Part shown: positions 1 to 8,493 of the stretch, piece after piece
Numbering within the stretch: the first letter of the stretch is position 1
How the letters are laid out: each line of letters begins with the position of its first letter
Origin: Hyphomicrobiales bacterium
GTDB lineage: Bacteria > Pseudomonadota > Alphaproteobacteria > Rhizobiales > MH13
DNA length: 64,000 nt
Assembly: GCA_017642935.1 (NCBI GenBank)
Contig: JAEPOK010000002.1
Coordinates: 1,384,199-1,448,198, forward strand
Reading direction: 5' to 3'
Translations under genes and position numbers: made by a program
The notes under the pieces: generated by a model
Told to the model about the DNA's origin: nothing
Seen by the model: the letters and a program-made list of their open reading frames with translations, nothing else
Databases searched by the model: none

Positions 1-226
1 TCTCAATCGCTGCAAGCGCACCGGATGGTGGTGCTACGGGCTCGAAATCGTCGGCGAGCGGAAGGAAGGTCTCATCCCACGAAGCAACAGTTGCACGCAG
101 CGCCGGTTCATCGCGAAGCCGTTGTTCGAAGGCTTGGCGCTCCGCCGCATTGAGAAGGCCAAGAGCGTACTCGGCGGCGAGAGCTTCATCGTCGGGTTGG
201 CCGAGGAGGTTTGGATCGGTCACCAT
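1..226 (-). CDS. Anti-sigma factor, N-terminal part (cut by window edge)
   Basis: Read on the minus strand from ATG at 226, this encodes about 75 residues before the window ends. The start shares one base with the stop of the sigma factor gene (TGATG), a coupling typical of sigma/anti-sigma pairs. The N-terminus carries an AAEYALGLL segment followed by an acidic/basic helix, which resembles the N-terminal sigma-binding domain of RskA-type anti-sigma factors. The family usually has this cytosolic domain, one membrane helix and a periplasmic domain; those later parts lie outside the window. Its role would be to hold the ECF sigma factor inactive until an envelope or oxidative signal. The call rests on position plus this short motif. 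Confidence 0.75.
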   Translation of the reverse strand, partial: MVTDPNLLGQPDDEALAAEYALGLLNAAERQAFEQRLRDEPALRATVASWDETFLPLADDFEPVAPPSGALAAIE

Positions 227-768
227 CACGCCCCCTCTATACAGGTCTTGAGCTTCGCAAGGCCGCGTCGCAGCCAAGTGCGTACAGTATTAAGTGGCAC
301 GTCGAGCTTGTCAGAAATTTCCTGGTAGCTGTCGCCGAGAACGTAAGCGTCGCGAACGGCGAGTGCCTGTTTGCTCTCAAGCTCCTTAAGGCAGCGCGTA
401 AGCTGCTCACCAAGCGATGTGTTCAATGCCTCTTGCTCGGGGTTCTTTGCTGGATCAGCAGGCTCAGACACATCATCAATAGGTGCTGAAGCAGGCGTGT
501 GTGCGCGCATGAGATCAATGGCATGGTTGCGCGTCAGCACCACCAGCCAACCCATCGGGCTATGCTGACTGCCGGCAAATGCCGGGGCTTTTTGCCAGAT
601 TTTGACGTAAACCATCTGAAGGGCGTCTTCCGCATCGTGTCTGTTCTTTAACAGACGAAGCAACACGCCAAAAAGTTTCGCACTGGTCTCAGTGTACAGA
701 GAGCGAAACGCCTCGCGATCGCCAAGGGCAACGCGCGATAGCAGTGCCCGAAGGTGATCGGCGTTCAT
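226..768 (-). CDS. ECF-family RNA polymerase sigma factor
   Basis: A 180-residue protein of normal ECF length. Region 2 spans about residues 20-95, with the YTETSAKLFG helix, the DAEDALQ segment and the WL.vltRNHAIDLMR stretch. Region 4 spans about 125-175, ending in a helix-turn-helix (SYQEISDKLDVPLNTVRTWLRRG). It would direct RNA polymerase to a small stress regulon and be released from the anti-sigma factor encoded immediately downstream. The pairing with an RskA-like partner suggests the SigK/RskA type of group, but I cannot assign the group without a search. The spacing to the upstream gene (769-938) leaves room for an autoregulated promoter; I did not identify one. Confidence 0.9.
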   Translation of the reverse strand: MNADHLRALLSRVALGDREAFRSLYTETSAKLFGVLLRLLKNRHDAEDALQMVYVKIWQKAPAFAGSQHSPMGWLVVLTRNHAIDLMRAHTPASAPIDDVSEPADPAKNPEQEALNTSLGEQLTRCLKELESKQALAVRDAYVLGDSYQEISDKLDVPLNTVRTWLRRGLAKLKTCIEGA

Positions 769-938
769 AGGCTACGATGCTTTCGATAGATCAGCATCTT
801 GTCTGTATGGCATCCGATGACACCGAAAGCGAGCGCCCGCGTTGGCATTAAGCTTCTGTAGCAGACAGCAACAAAGCCAGTTTTCGAACAACGATTGTTT
901 TTGGATTTTGGAATGATTTGGGTTGTTCAACCTGTCGA

Positions 939-2162
939 CTAACCTGCTATGCGCGCGTCACTGATTTGGCCTAGATGTGCCTCAATGGGGTTTGGTCTAC
1001 CGAGCAAGAAGCCCTGGCCGGCAAAGATACCCAATCCCTTTAGTGTATCGCGCTCCGCATTCGTTTCGATGCCTTCAGCAATTACCTTTATGCCCATCTC
1101 GCGCGCAAACATTACCATGCCCGCAGCAAGCGAACGTTTGGCGTTGTCGCTGTCAATACCGCGCACCAAACTCATGTCCAGTTTTATGACATCCGCGTTC
1201 AACTGGATGATGTGGGTGAGGCTGGCATAGCCTGCACCGGCGTCGTCGACCGCAAGCTTCAAGCCACGCTCGCGCAACGGTTGCAATGCCCTCAAGAGTG
1301 CCTGGTAGTCCCGTACTTGCGAATGCTCGGTGATCTCGAGCATTAACCGGCTAAGATCCCGCCGGCCTGCGAAGAGGCTCTTGAACGTGTCGGTCATGAC
1401 GTTGTCCGGCGAAATGTTGAGTGACACATAAGCGCTGTCCGTGATCAACTTTATTTGGTCGAGTGCTCGTTGGATCGCCAAGCATTCCAGCTTAGTTCCC
1501 AACCCGACACTTTGAGCATCACTGAACCATAGATTGGGTGGCCGATAGGGCTCTGAGCTGAACCGCGATAGGCTTTCAAAACCTTGGATTGAGCCGTTGG
1601 ACAGGCTCACAATGGGCTGAAAAACAAGCTGAAACCGATCGGTTTCGATAGCCGCTTCGATGGCCTGTTTTTTGGCGTCGAGCTGACGTTCGTGCTTGAT
1701 ACGCTCGGCAACACGCTCGGCCGCAAGGTCGGCGAACATGCGCATAGTGTTGAGGTCGCGCTCGTTGAGCGAAGGGTTGGGCTTCGCACTCAGGCAGCAG
1801 AACATACCGTAGACCTCACCGTCCGGCAGTCGCAGCGGAATGGACATATGCGACCCTATTGGCACCATCTTGGTGATCGGCATCGCAAGTGCAAAATCAT
1901 TGTCTCCCGTATCGGGGATCAGCTCAGGTAAGCGGCCTTCCACGATGTGTTTGCAGTAAACATCATCGAGTGACTTGCGGTCGCCCGGTTTCGCCAGCTC
2001 TTCAAGGCCCGGCGCATCGACAAGTTCAAAAACTGAGTCGTTACCATCAATCCGGGAAAGGTAAGCGACATCCATATTGAGATGCTGGCGAACAGCCGAG
2101 AGCGCCCGCTGGAGTGAAAGTTTGGATGCATCACCGGCCATTGGTAGTGCTGACTGAGACAA
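939..2162 (-). CDS. GAF-EAL cyclic-di-GMP phosphodiesterase
   Basis: A 407-residue cytoplasmic protein with an N-terminal GAF-type sensor (about 15-155) and a C-terminal EAL domain (about 172-400). The EAL domain keeps the signature positions: QPIVSL, the EAL motif as ESL in GFESLSRF, NISPDN, LEITEH, DDAGAGYAS, KLDMSL, VIAEGIET and GQGFLLGRP. The metal-binding Glu, Asn, Glu, Asp-Asp, Lys and Glu positions appear present, so hydrolysis of cyclic-di-GMP is plausible. No GGDEF domain is present. The GAF domain would sense a small ligand or redox signal. It is a single gene with no obvious partner and stands apart from the sigma factor by 170 bases. Confidence 0.9.
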   Translation of the reverse strand: MSQSALPMAGDASKLSLQRALSAVRQHLNMDVAYLSRIDGNDSVFELVDAPGLEELAKPGDRKSLDDVYCKHIVEGRLPELIPDTGDNDFALAMPITKMVPIGSHMSIPLRLPDGEVYGMFCCLSAKPNPSLNERDLNTMRMFADLAAERVAERIKHERQLDAKKQAIEAAIETDRFQLVFQPIVSLSNGSIQGFESLSRFSSEPYRPPNLWFSDAQSVGLGTKLECLAIQRALDQIKLITDSAYVSLNISPDNVMTDTFKSLFAGRRDLSRLMLEITEHSQVRDYQALLRALQPLRERGLKLAVDDAGAGYASLTHIIQLNADVIKLDMSLVRGIDSDNAKRSLAAGMVMFAREMGIKVIAEGIETNAERDTLKGLGIFAGQGFLLGRPNPIEAHLGQISDARIAG

Positions 2163-2677
2163 TAAATTGGCCCCCTAGAGTTCCAAGCCCGTTGGATTCG
2201 GACCCACTGATCGACGCATATGCAGATTGTGTTGAGCCGACCCCAAATGAAGCATTGTTGTCCACGAGGACTTAATTTTACTTGAACGTATTGCAACTTT
2301 GCTGCCGCTAAACGACCCAGCAGAACAGAAGCGTTGGCTGCTATGCCGGTGAAGTCGATTGGGTGCGTCACGCTTCTCTCAACCGAGTTTCGAGTTCGTG
2401 TCCCGTTAGCGGCTAATGGACAGACTTGGCTAATTACTTAAGGGGGTGAACATGGCTCCATTATTGCTAATCTTGGAGCAAATGATGAGACTAAAGAATG
2501 GACGCCTTACCGATGATGCAAATCGGGTCGTGAAGGATATCTAGCGCCAGACCCAGCGCCAGGTTTTCGCAGAAGAGCGGAACATCGGCATGCTCGCGGA
2601 GAATAAGAGTAGGCTTTAGCTCTCAATACATTGCGCGCTCGTAAGCGCGCAACCGAAAGTTCTGCTGTTGGATGGCC
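2163..2677. other. Gap with one possible 30-residue ORF
   Basis: No recognisable gene fills this stretch. One small plus-strand reading frame at 2452-2544 encodes 30 residues beginning MAPLLLILEQ, with a strong ribosome-binding-like run (AGGGGGTG at 2441-2448) just before its ATG. It could be a real short peptide or the remnant of a longer gene. Everything else here is out-of-frame or shadow sequence. Confidence 0.3.
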
Positions 2678-3337
2678 TCAAGCCACTGCACTGACTCCTT
2701 GGTCAGCTCGTCGTTTCTCAATGACGAGCTTCTCAAGAGCCCTAATTAAAGACCGTATGCTGCCGTTTGTTGCCTTGAGAACGCGTCGTAGGTGTTGCTC
2801 ATCAATGTTAATGCCCTCTTCCGCGACAATAGCTTGCGCCCTTCCCAACCAATCATCTGAATTTGCCGCGGCCATCTCCACAACATCGCAGCGATCGCGC
2901 AAACCGCCGTCAACGTTGTGCAGATTGTTAGTTGTGAAGAAAAAACTGACGTCGTCTCCATAACCGTCGATCATCGGCCGAATCCGATGCTGAAGTTTCT
3001 GATCAAGCTGATCGATTTCATCGATGATCCAAATTGTATGCTCATCGCTGCTAAAAAGGACGGCGCTCGATCGAAAACACTTAACGCCGTCGATCATCTT
3101 GGCCGTGACGTCTGATGCATGGTTCCGTTTGATGCTAAAATCACCCAGGCTGCCTTTCCGATCTCTGGCAATAATTTGGGCGGCTGTTGTTTTGCCGGTG
3201 CCATACTGACCAAAGAGGATCAGGCTGCCACTACACCTCTTGGCAACGTGGTCAGAAAGCTGTTTTTCGACGTCGGCGCTTGTAAAGACAAGATCGTCAA
3301 ACGATCTTGGTGCATACTTTGTTGCAAATTTGTTCAT
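2678..3337 (-). CDS. Clamp-loader-like AAA+ ATPase
   Basis: A 219-residue AAA+ protein resembling the ATPase core of replication factor C small subunits, T4 gp44 and related clamp loaders. The N-terminal YAPRSFDDLVF segment matches the clamp-loader opening (usually RP.sFDDLVG). A Walker A motif GQYGTGKTT lies near residue 43, a Walker B/IDEID box near 103 (IWIIDEIDQLDQ), and a sensor-1 FFFTTNN and arginine-finger-like LRDRCD follow. It is shorter than a complete loader and lacks the collar domain. The start has a strong AAGGAG. It lies 70 bases downstream of the 3408-4142 gene on the same strand, probably in one transcript. I infer a mobile-element or phage role from the location beside the island; the substrate clamp is not encoded in the window. 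Confidence 0.75.
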   Translation of the reverse strand: MNKFATKYAPRSFDDLVFTSADVEKQLSDHVAKRCSGSLILFGQYGTGKTTAAQIIARDRKGSLGDFSIKRNHASDVTAKMIDGVKCFRSSAVLFSSDEHTIWIIDEIDQLDQKLQHRIRPMIDGYGDDVSFFFTTNNLHNVDGGLRDRCDVVEMAAANSDDWLGRAQAIVAEEGINIDEQHLRRVLKATNGSIRSLIRALEKLVIEKRRADQGVSAVA

Positions 3338-3407
3338 GTGTAATCTCCTTAAGTATGGGGGCGTTTGAGCAGCCTCATGCCGCTCAAACGCTGCCTTTCA
3401 GGTGCTC

Positions 3408-4142
3408 TTAGGCCGCCTTTGACTCAGTGGCGGCGACGGCATCAGAGATGGCTTTGGTGACCTTGTCCGACTGATCTCGCGCGTTGGATACGATCTTCAG
3501 GGCTCCGGCCTTGTCGGCAATATCCTTGCCAGCAACTGCAAGAACGGTGTTGACCAAGCTGATCTTCGCCGAGCCGTAGACGATGGACATTTTGCCATTG
3601 GCCTCTTGACGCACCAGGGCGACGGCGAACGCGTTTGTGCTGTCGGATGACGGCTTAAGGCGGTCATTGCCTTTGAATGCATTGCAGATAGGCTTACTGT
3701 TGCTGAGCTCTTGCTCTGCCAACTCGCGGCAACGTTCCGGGGTGAGCCGAGCTTCGCCGTTTGCAGGCGTACGTCGAATCTCCTCAATGCCACCGCGTTC
3801 ATAGACAAAAACCGACATACTTTGGTCTGATGGCTTCTCGAAACGAGCAACGTTCAGAACCTTTACATAGGCCATTTGCCGCTTGCACATATCGCCAAAA
3901 ACTGCACGAACGATTTGAGTTTCTAAGCTCGTGTTGGCTTTGACCGTGTAACCTTCAGCTTGCAAATACTCTTTGAGCTGCCTGATTGCCGCTCGATTGC
4001 TGCGCAAGTGCACGCCATAATCATAGCAATCTCCAAGCAAATCATAAAGTTCGTCATTGCTGGCTTTGAATGTACCTCCTTCCCACTTTTTGCGCTTTGC
4101 GATTAATTGGCTGATATTTGTATTGCTTTTTAGTTTCGTCAT
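3408..4142 (-). CDS. Uncharacterised 244-residue protein upstream of the clamp-loader-like gene
   Basis: I do not recognise a family. The protein is soluble, charged and mixed alpha/beta in appearance, with a basic N-terminus (ISQLIAKRKKWEGG) and an alanine-rich C-terminal helix. No catalytic motif or membrane segment is obvious. It has a good ribosome-binding site (AAGGAGA seven bases before ATG) and is the first gene of a two-gene unit with the AAA+ ATPase, so a nucleic-acid or replication-linked function is possible by context only. The long AT-rich leader upstream is unlike the GC-richer surroundings, a sign of acquired DNA. Confidence 0.6.
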   Translation of the reverse strand: MTKLKSNTNISQLIAKRKKWEGGTFKASNDELYDLLGDCYDYGVHLRSNRAAIRQLKEYLQAEGYTVKANTSLETQIVRAVFGDMCKRQMAYVKVLNVARFEKPSDQSMSVFVYERGGIEEIRRTPANGEARLTPERCRELAEQELSNSKPICNAFKGNDRLKPSSDSTNAFAVALVRQEANGKMSIVYGSAKISLVNTVLAVAGKDIADKAGALKIVSNARDQSDKVTKAISDAVAATESKAA

Positions 4143-4510
4143 TTTTTTCTCCTTTATATAACGATATTATGCATAGTAAAATTGGACGCAATTGTTGCGT
4201 TTTTTATGCATCACTAGAACATAAATCATCTATTCAATGGAAGTAAATATAATTCTGAGAATGTATATAAATTATAATAATTTCCCAATTTACTGTAATT
4301 TTCTACATAAAGGATAAAATCGGTCGAAAACAGTCGATCGTTTAGCTTTTGGTGGGCTTTCTATATCGTGTAGTGTTTGTGTTAGAGCACACTGTGCAAT
4401 GACCGTGGTTTTTCACCATTGTTCAATGATTGGTTGCACAGTTTGTAGCGCATAATGTCTTGCCAACAGTAACTTATTGAAATTGCGGTACAAAATTATA
4501 GTGCAATCCA
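4143..4510 (-). promoter_or_regulatory. AT-rich leader of the 4142 gene, with a hairpin
   Basis: This stretch of about 370 bases is strikingly AT-rich compared with both sides and contains no gene. It must hold the promoter for the minus-strand pair ending at 2678. A six-base-pair hairpin followed by six T residues lies at 4186-4205 (ACGCAA, TTG loop, TTGCGT). Read on the plus strand it would act as a weak terminator; on the minus strand it would sit in the leader of the 4142 gene. Confidence 0.4.
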
Positions 4511-4554
4511 TCATAATCCGCGTGTCGGGGGTTCAAGTCCCTCCTCCGCTACCA
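4511..4554 (+). repeat. tRNA 3' fragment (tRNA-Met-like), attachment-site repeat, left copy
   Basis: These 44 bases match the 3' half of a tRNA: the CATAA part of an anticodon loop, an anticodon-stem strand, a GTGTC variable region, a T arm GGGGG-TTCAAGT-CCCTC, an acceptor strand CTCCGCT and ACCA. The 5' half is missing, so this is not a tRNA gene. A CAT anticodon with this T arm fits alphaproteobacterial elongator tRNA-Met as I remember it. An almost identical copy lies at 30370-30413, differing at one base in the anticodon stem. Such 3' ends are standard cores for tyrosine-recombinase integration, so this is read as the left boundary of the island. Confidence 0.85.
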
Positions 4555-4800
4555 TTTTTCTTTATATATTACAGCTAGTTAGGTCTGGCGATCTACGCGC
4601 GTGTCTGCGTGCGGAGCACCCGGGGTTGCATTCTGGGTTTCAAATGCGTGCGCTTGAATGGGGTAGATTGCTTCGAATTGGCAAGTAACGCGGGAAGCGA
4701 TCGTTGGAGGCTTGGCCGTTTGAATGCCGCCCAATCCCCCAAGCTGCTCTCAGCGGCTACACCATAAAAGGCAAGCTGGCGCGGGTCAGGCATTTACGAT
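4555..4800. repeat. Arm-type repeat region right of the left tRNA fragment
   Basis: The sequence after the tRNA fragment resembles that after the fragment at 30413: a T run, a TTAGGTCTG stretch and an identical 19-base block at 4621-4639 and 30480-30498, followed by GCTTGAATG. The block contains two GGGTT(G/T)CA-like units in tandem, which would suit integrase arm binding. No coding sequence is credible here. The stretch separates the attachment core from the end of the KAP gene. Confidence 0.55.
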
Positions 4801-6621
4801 TCAATCTGCCGAAGCTTTGGAAGCCTCTCTCATAGAACTGTCCAGATACCATTGAACAAGCTTAGAAAGGCGATCTTTGCTGAAGGTTTCGCGTTCTGCA
4901 ATTAGCTGGTCGAACTCATGGCGAAGCGTCTTGAGCCATTCAAACTCGTCGGCCAGTTCGCGCTCAAGGCGACCATGTTTGTATCGATTTCGTAGCGCCA
5001 TGAAGACCTGATGCTGAGCAGATGCTGAAAGCGATGCCGCGCGTTCTGCAAACTCCGCCGGATCGGTCTTGGCCAGTATAGGCGCAAGCGAAAAACCGTC
5101 CTCCGAGCTATCGTGATGCAGCATGCCATGCACAAACTTCTGATTATCACTCTCCATTAAATCGAGGAGATGGACAGCGGCACTTTTGAGCATTGTATCG
5201 AATGCGGCAATGCGTTGCGCTTTCAGATGCTCGTAGATTTCTGCGAAGAAGTCCTCGTCTTGCCCATGATAGCCAAGACTATCATAGGCATCAGTTTCGA
5301 AGGATGACTGGTTGGTGTCCAGCGCCCTAAGTCGATCCTCGGACAAGAGATGGTCGATGTAGTCCTTTGCCGATTGAACGACATCGTGAAGGTTTCCCTT
5401 CAAGAAACCGATCTCCTGAAGCCAAACACGCTGCGTAAAAACGTGCAGCAAAACGCCAGGAACCTCGTACTCACGGGTAGCGTATTTTTCTTCCATCCGC
5501 GCGGCCGCCACCTCCAGGAGTTCGTCATCAACTTCAACTCCATGCCTGAGAATGCGCCATTCCGGCTCGTCATCCACGCTAGAAAACTTGTGGTGAGAGT
5601 TGAGATGCTGGGTGATCGCGTCCTTGTCAAAATGCACGTCGAAGACAGTGGCCACCAGAAGACGGTTGGATAGGATGTTGTTGTAGGGATAGAAGCCGTC
5701 ATAGCGTTTTGACATTGCTTCAAGCGGATTGTCCGGGAGGTCACCTTGTGCGTTCTGTCGGCGCATAGCTGCCGCCAAGCCGCTTTCCCTCGCCAATAAG
5801 TCGCTGGCTGTGAGGCGACCTGTTTTCGCTTCAAGCGCGACCACGAAGAAAAATGTAAACAGCTCTACCAACGAGTCTGATCGCTCAGCATGGCGTTGTT
5901 CAAGTAGGCTGTAGAGGCTCTCAAAATCCCACAAAGCTTGCTGAAGAACCCTAAGGTTTTGAGCTTCGGAAGCATCGTATAGCCTCATGAGCAGAGACTG
6001 CTGGTTTGTCAAAAAGCCTTTGCAGCTCTCGTTTTCGATTTGGGTGAAAAAGTGTTGAAGCGCCTGTTCTGTGGACGGTTTGACACGCAGAGTCCGGCCA
6101 ACCAGCTTTTCTTTGGTTCGCTGAAATGAGGCGGGATCGCGAATTTCATCGTCGTTACAGATGATGATCACGCGACGACCGGCATGCTCGATAAACCGGT
6201 TGAGATATCCCATCACTGTCTGAATTGGCAGGTGTTCGCTGATCCTTTCCAAGTCATCGAAGACAAAAACAGCATCGACCGCGGTGTTCAAGAACTCTGA
6301 TGCTTTGAGGTCGATATTGAATCCAAACTTGCTGAGAACGCTTGCGCCAATTGCAGTCGATGCTTTGGCTAGCTTTGAGTCGAATACTGGGTAAACGGCG
6401 TTCAAAATTGCTGCATCGAAATCATCTTTACTCGAAACGCCGTACAAGCTGATGTAAATGGATTTGTTAGCTTCGCCTAACGAATGTCGGAAGCGTTCGA
6501 TCAAATATGTTTTGCCAATGCCCCAAGAACCAGTGACAAGGACAGCATAACCGGGATCGACGTCAGAAACCGCATACTTCAAGAGTGTTTCTAGCAGCGC
6601 TGCGTTGGGGTCGGTGGCCAT
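4801..6621 (-). CDS. KAP-family P-loop NTPase
   Basis: A 606-residue protein with the hallmarks of the KAP NTPase family. It has Walker A GSWGIGKT at residues 31-38, a long helical spacer, Walker B VFVFDDLER at 118-126 (the FDDLER form is typical of KAP), and a sensor-like VIIICNDDE near 151-159. The C-terminal 400 residues are helical and unassigned. I see no membrane insertion, unlike classical KAP proteins such as Kidins220 or PifA. It faces away from the 6751-10187 pair across 129 bases, so all three may share a regulatory region. KAP NTPases occur in phage-exclusion genes, so a defence role is plausible but inferred. Confidence 0.85.
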   Translation of the reverse strand: MATDPNAALLETLLKYAVSDVDPGYAVLVTGSWGIGKTYLIERFRHSLGEANKSIYISLYGVSSKDDFDAAILNAVYPVFDSKLAKASTAIGASVLSKFGFNIDLKASEFLNTAVDAVFVFDDLERISEHLPIQTVMGYLNRFIEHAGRRVIIICNDDEIRDPASFQRTKEKLVGRTLRVKPSTEQALQHFFTQIENESCKGFLTNQQSLLMRLYDASEAQNLRVLQQALWDFESLYSLLEQRHAERSDSLVELFTFFFVVALEAKTGRLTASDLLARESGLAAAMRRQNAQGDLPDNPLEAMSKRYDGFYPYNNILSNRLLVATVFDVHFDKDAITQHLNSHHKFSSVDDEPEWRILRHGVEVDDELLEVAAARMEEKYATREYEVPGVLLHVFTQRVWLQEIGFLKGNLHDVVQSAKDYIDHLLSEDRLRALDTNQSSFETDAYDSLGYHGQDEDFFAEIYEHLKAQRIAAFDTMLKSAAVHLLDLMESDNQKFVHGMLHHDSSEDGFSLAPILAKTDPAEFAERAASLSASAQHQVFMALRNRYKHGRLERELADEFEWLKTLRHEFDQLIAERETFSKDRLSKLVQWYLDSSMREASKASAD

Positions 6622-6750
6622 TTATCCGAAACTTTCATATTCTCGCCGCATGAAGCCTCTCGCGATAATTTCTGAATTCGTAGAATTACTTTCTACAGTG
6701 CCATTTCACGGTATAAGCTATTCTAGGGCCAAATTCTGATCGGCCCGCAA
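6622..6750. promoter_or_regulatory. Divergent promoter region between KAP gene and the 6751-10187 pair
   Basis: This 129-base AT-richer stretch separates two divergently read genes and must drive both. A plausible plus-strand -10 element TATAAG lies at about 6712-6717. No clear operator palindrome is visible. The position suggests coordinated expression of the NTPase with the HEAT-like and nuclease-like proteins. Confidence 0.45.
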
Positions 6751-8493
6751 GTGCAAACTGAGCTCGTTCTGATGTGCGATCAAGACAGCATCGCTTCGAC
6801 TTTGACGGATGCCGAGAAAGAAGGTCGGCTTATTGATGCTCTGGTTTCAGTGGAACTGAACGCTGAGGGCACAGTCGTAGAAGATGTGCTCAGCCAACTG
6901 CACAATGACGGCAGAATTGATCTGGCTTCAGATGTAAACTTGGCTGCTATCCATGCACTTGATCAGCGCCATTTCTGGGACGTTTTTCATCCACTTTATA
7001 AATCCATATCAACGCTGCGCTGCGAGTATCGGGAGATACTGGGGCTGGTCAATGCGCTAGTGACCAAAGCCGGAAATGATGGTGCGGCAGGCATGCCAAA
7101 CATCGCTCTCGTTAGCTGGTCACAAAACAACTCGACTGAAGCAGAGAAGATTGTCGACGGTATAAGACAAGGTGACAAGCTTTGCTTGGAGCATGGCCTT
7201 TTCGCAATTATCGGGCTGGGTGATGAGCGCGTCTGCTTAGACCTCATGCAGTCATCCAACCACAGCGAAAAGATACTAGGTCTTCGTGCTCTTGGCCGCT
7301 TGGAAACAATTGAAGTCGATACAATCAAAAAGGGTGTTGATGCGTCCTACGCGATTATTGACCAAGAGACGGACGAGCACTTGCGACTTGCAGCCATTGA
7401 AGCTGCATTTCGTTTCTGGGAGAAACTCGGTCATTCGCAGCCGTTTCGCCAGATCGAGATTATCGAACGTGTTGGCAGACAAAGAAACGTGCGTGAGTTG
7501 ACGGCCTTATCCGGCGCTCTCTTCTACCACAAAGCCGGCTTACCTAGAGAGACCATCAACGCAGTTTTAGATTTGCTGGCGGCGACTCCATCGAACAGTG
7601 ATGCCACGCTTCAAAATCTTGATCATGCAATTACAAATGATGATGAGCGCTGGGAATTCGAGAAGATAGCGTCTGTGTTTGCCTATTGCATTACAACGCT
7701 CGAAAACCAAGCTGATGAACGGAGCTACCATGGTTTCCGCGCTATGGTTTGGAGCGACCCCGCAAACGCATCCTATCTCTTCTCCGAATGGCTCAGCAGC
7801 GGTCAGTTTGGGCCTTGCTCATTCCTGTCTCAACTCGCCGCTTCAAGCGACAAAGATGTCCAGGTGTCAATTCTAAAACGACATTTGCCAGAAGATGGAG
7901 ACGTTCAAAAATTCATGGTCAGAAAGAGCATTGGCTTCTTGTGGCACCATGAAGTGACGGCAGCGTTGGTTTTGCTCAGCGTCGTCAAAAACGGTAAAGC
8001 CGCCGCACGCACACTTGCCGAAGACCTGCTGTTTAATCCGCTTCTTTTGAGCTACGGCGGCAAATTGCGGGATTACCTTGAAACACAGCGCAACAGTAAA
8101 TCCAAAAGGGTTGCGGACTGCGTCTCTCGTATTCTGGCAAAGCATGATGAACATCTTGCCGGGATCGAGTGTGTAGAGGACCTCATAGAATTACGGCCCT
8201 CAATTGATCAACGTCGTGCGGCAGCGGTAAAAGACCAGGAACGTCGCCGAGAAATTGAAAAAGGGGCACACGAACGCTCAATCTTGTCCAGTTTAGTGAC
8301 GCACGAGACATTGCTTTACGGCAGGAAAAGTCTGTCAATTATTCAAGGCGGTGATGGAGCAAAATACCCCAGTGTCACGGAACTTTCCGAGTTCTCCTTC
8401 AGTATGGAGGTGCCTCGGCTTTCAGTATTTGACCCTGTAGGTTTCAGCGAAAGGCTGACGGTTTTGCGTGCCATGAAGCGGAAGTCGGAATGA
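6751..8493 (+). CDS. Large helical-repeat (HEAT-like) protein, function unknown
   Basis: About 580 residues from GTG at 6751; an in-frame ATG at 6772 is the alternative start. The middle (about 130-260) reads as short paired helices with HEAT-like spacing, for example LFAIIGLGDERVCLDLM, KILGLRALGRL and HLRLAAIEAAFRFW. The C-terminal part is charged and coiled-coil-like (DQERRREIEKGAHERS). No enzyme motif is visible, so it is probably a scaffold or recognition subunit. Its stop overlaps the start of the next gene by four bases (ATGA), implying coupled translation and a physical partnership with the nuclease-like protein. The divergent KAP gene is the likely third component. Confidence 0.65.
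   Translation: MQTELVLMCDQDSIASTLTDAEKEGRLIDALVSVELNAEGTVVEDVLSQLHNDGRIDLASDVNLAAIHALDQRHFWDVFHPLYKSISTLRCEYREILGLVNALVTKAGNDGAAGMPNIALVSWSQNNSTEAEKIVDGIRQGDKLCLEHGLFAIIGLGDERVCLDLMQSSNHSEKILGLRALGRLETIEVDTIKKGVDASYAIIDQETDEHLRLAAIEAAFRFWEKLGHSQPFRQIEIIERVGRQRNVRELTALSGALFYHKAGLPRETINAVLDLLAATPSNSDATLQNLDHAITNDDERWEFEKIASVFAYCITTLENQADERSYHGFRAMVWSDPANASYLFSEWLSSGQFGPCSFLSQLAASSDKDVQVSILKRHLPEDGDVQKFMVRKSIGFLWHHEVTAALVLLSVVKNGKAAARTLAEDLLFNPLLLSYGGKLRDYLETQRNSKSKRVADCVSRILAKHDEHLAGIECVEDLIELRPSIDQRRAAAVKDQERRREIEKGAHERSILSSLVTHETLLYGRKSLSIIQGGDGAKYPSVTELSEFSFSMEVPRLSVFDPVGFSERLTVLRAMKRKSE

Noticed and set aside
4511..4554. Functional tRNA gene
   Set aside because: Only the 3' half is present; the 5' acceptor strand, D arm and most of the anticodon arm are missing. 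The same holds for 30370-30413.
4593..4793. A 66-residue minus-strand ORF after the left tRNA fragment
   Set aside because: It runs through the arm repeats shared with 30414-30540, where a different frame is open; no family or ribosome-binding site.
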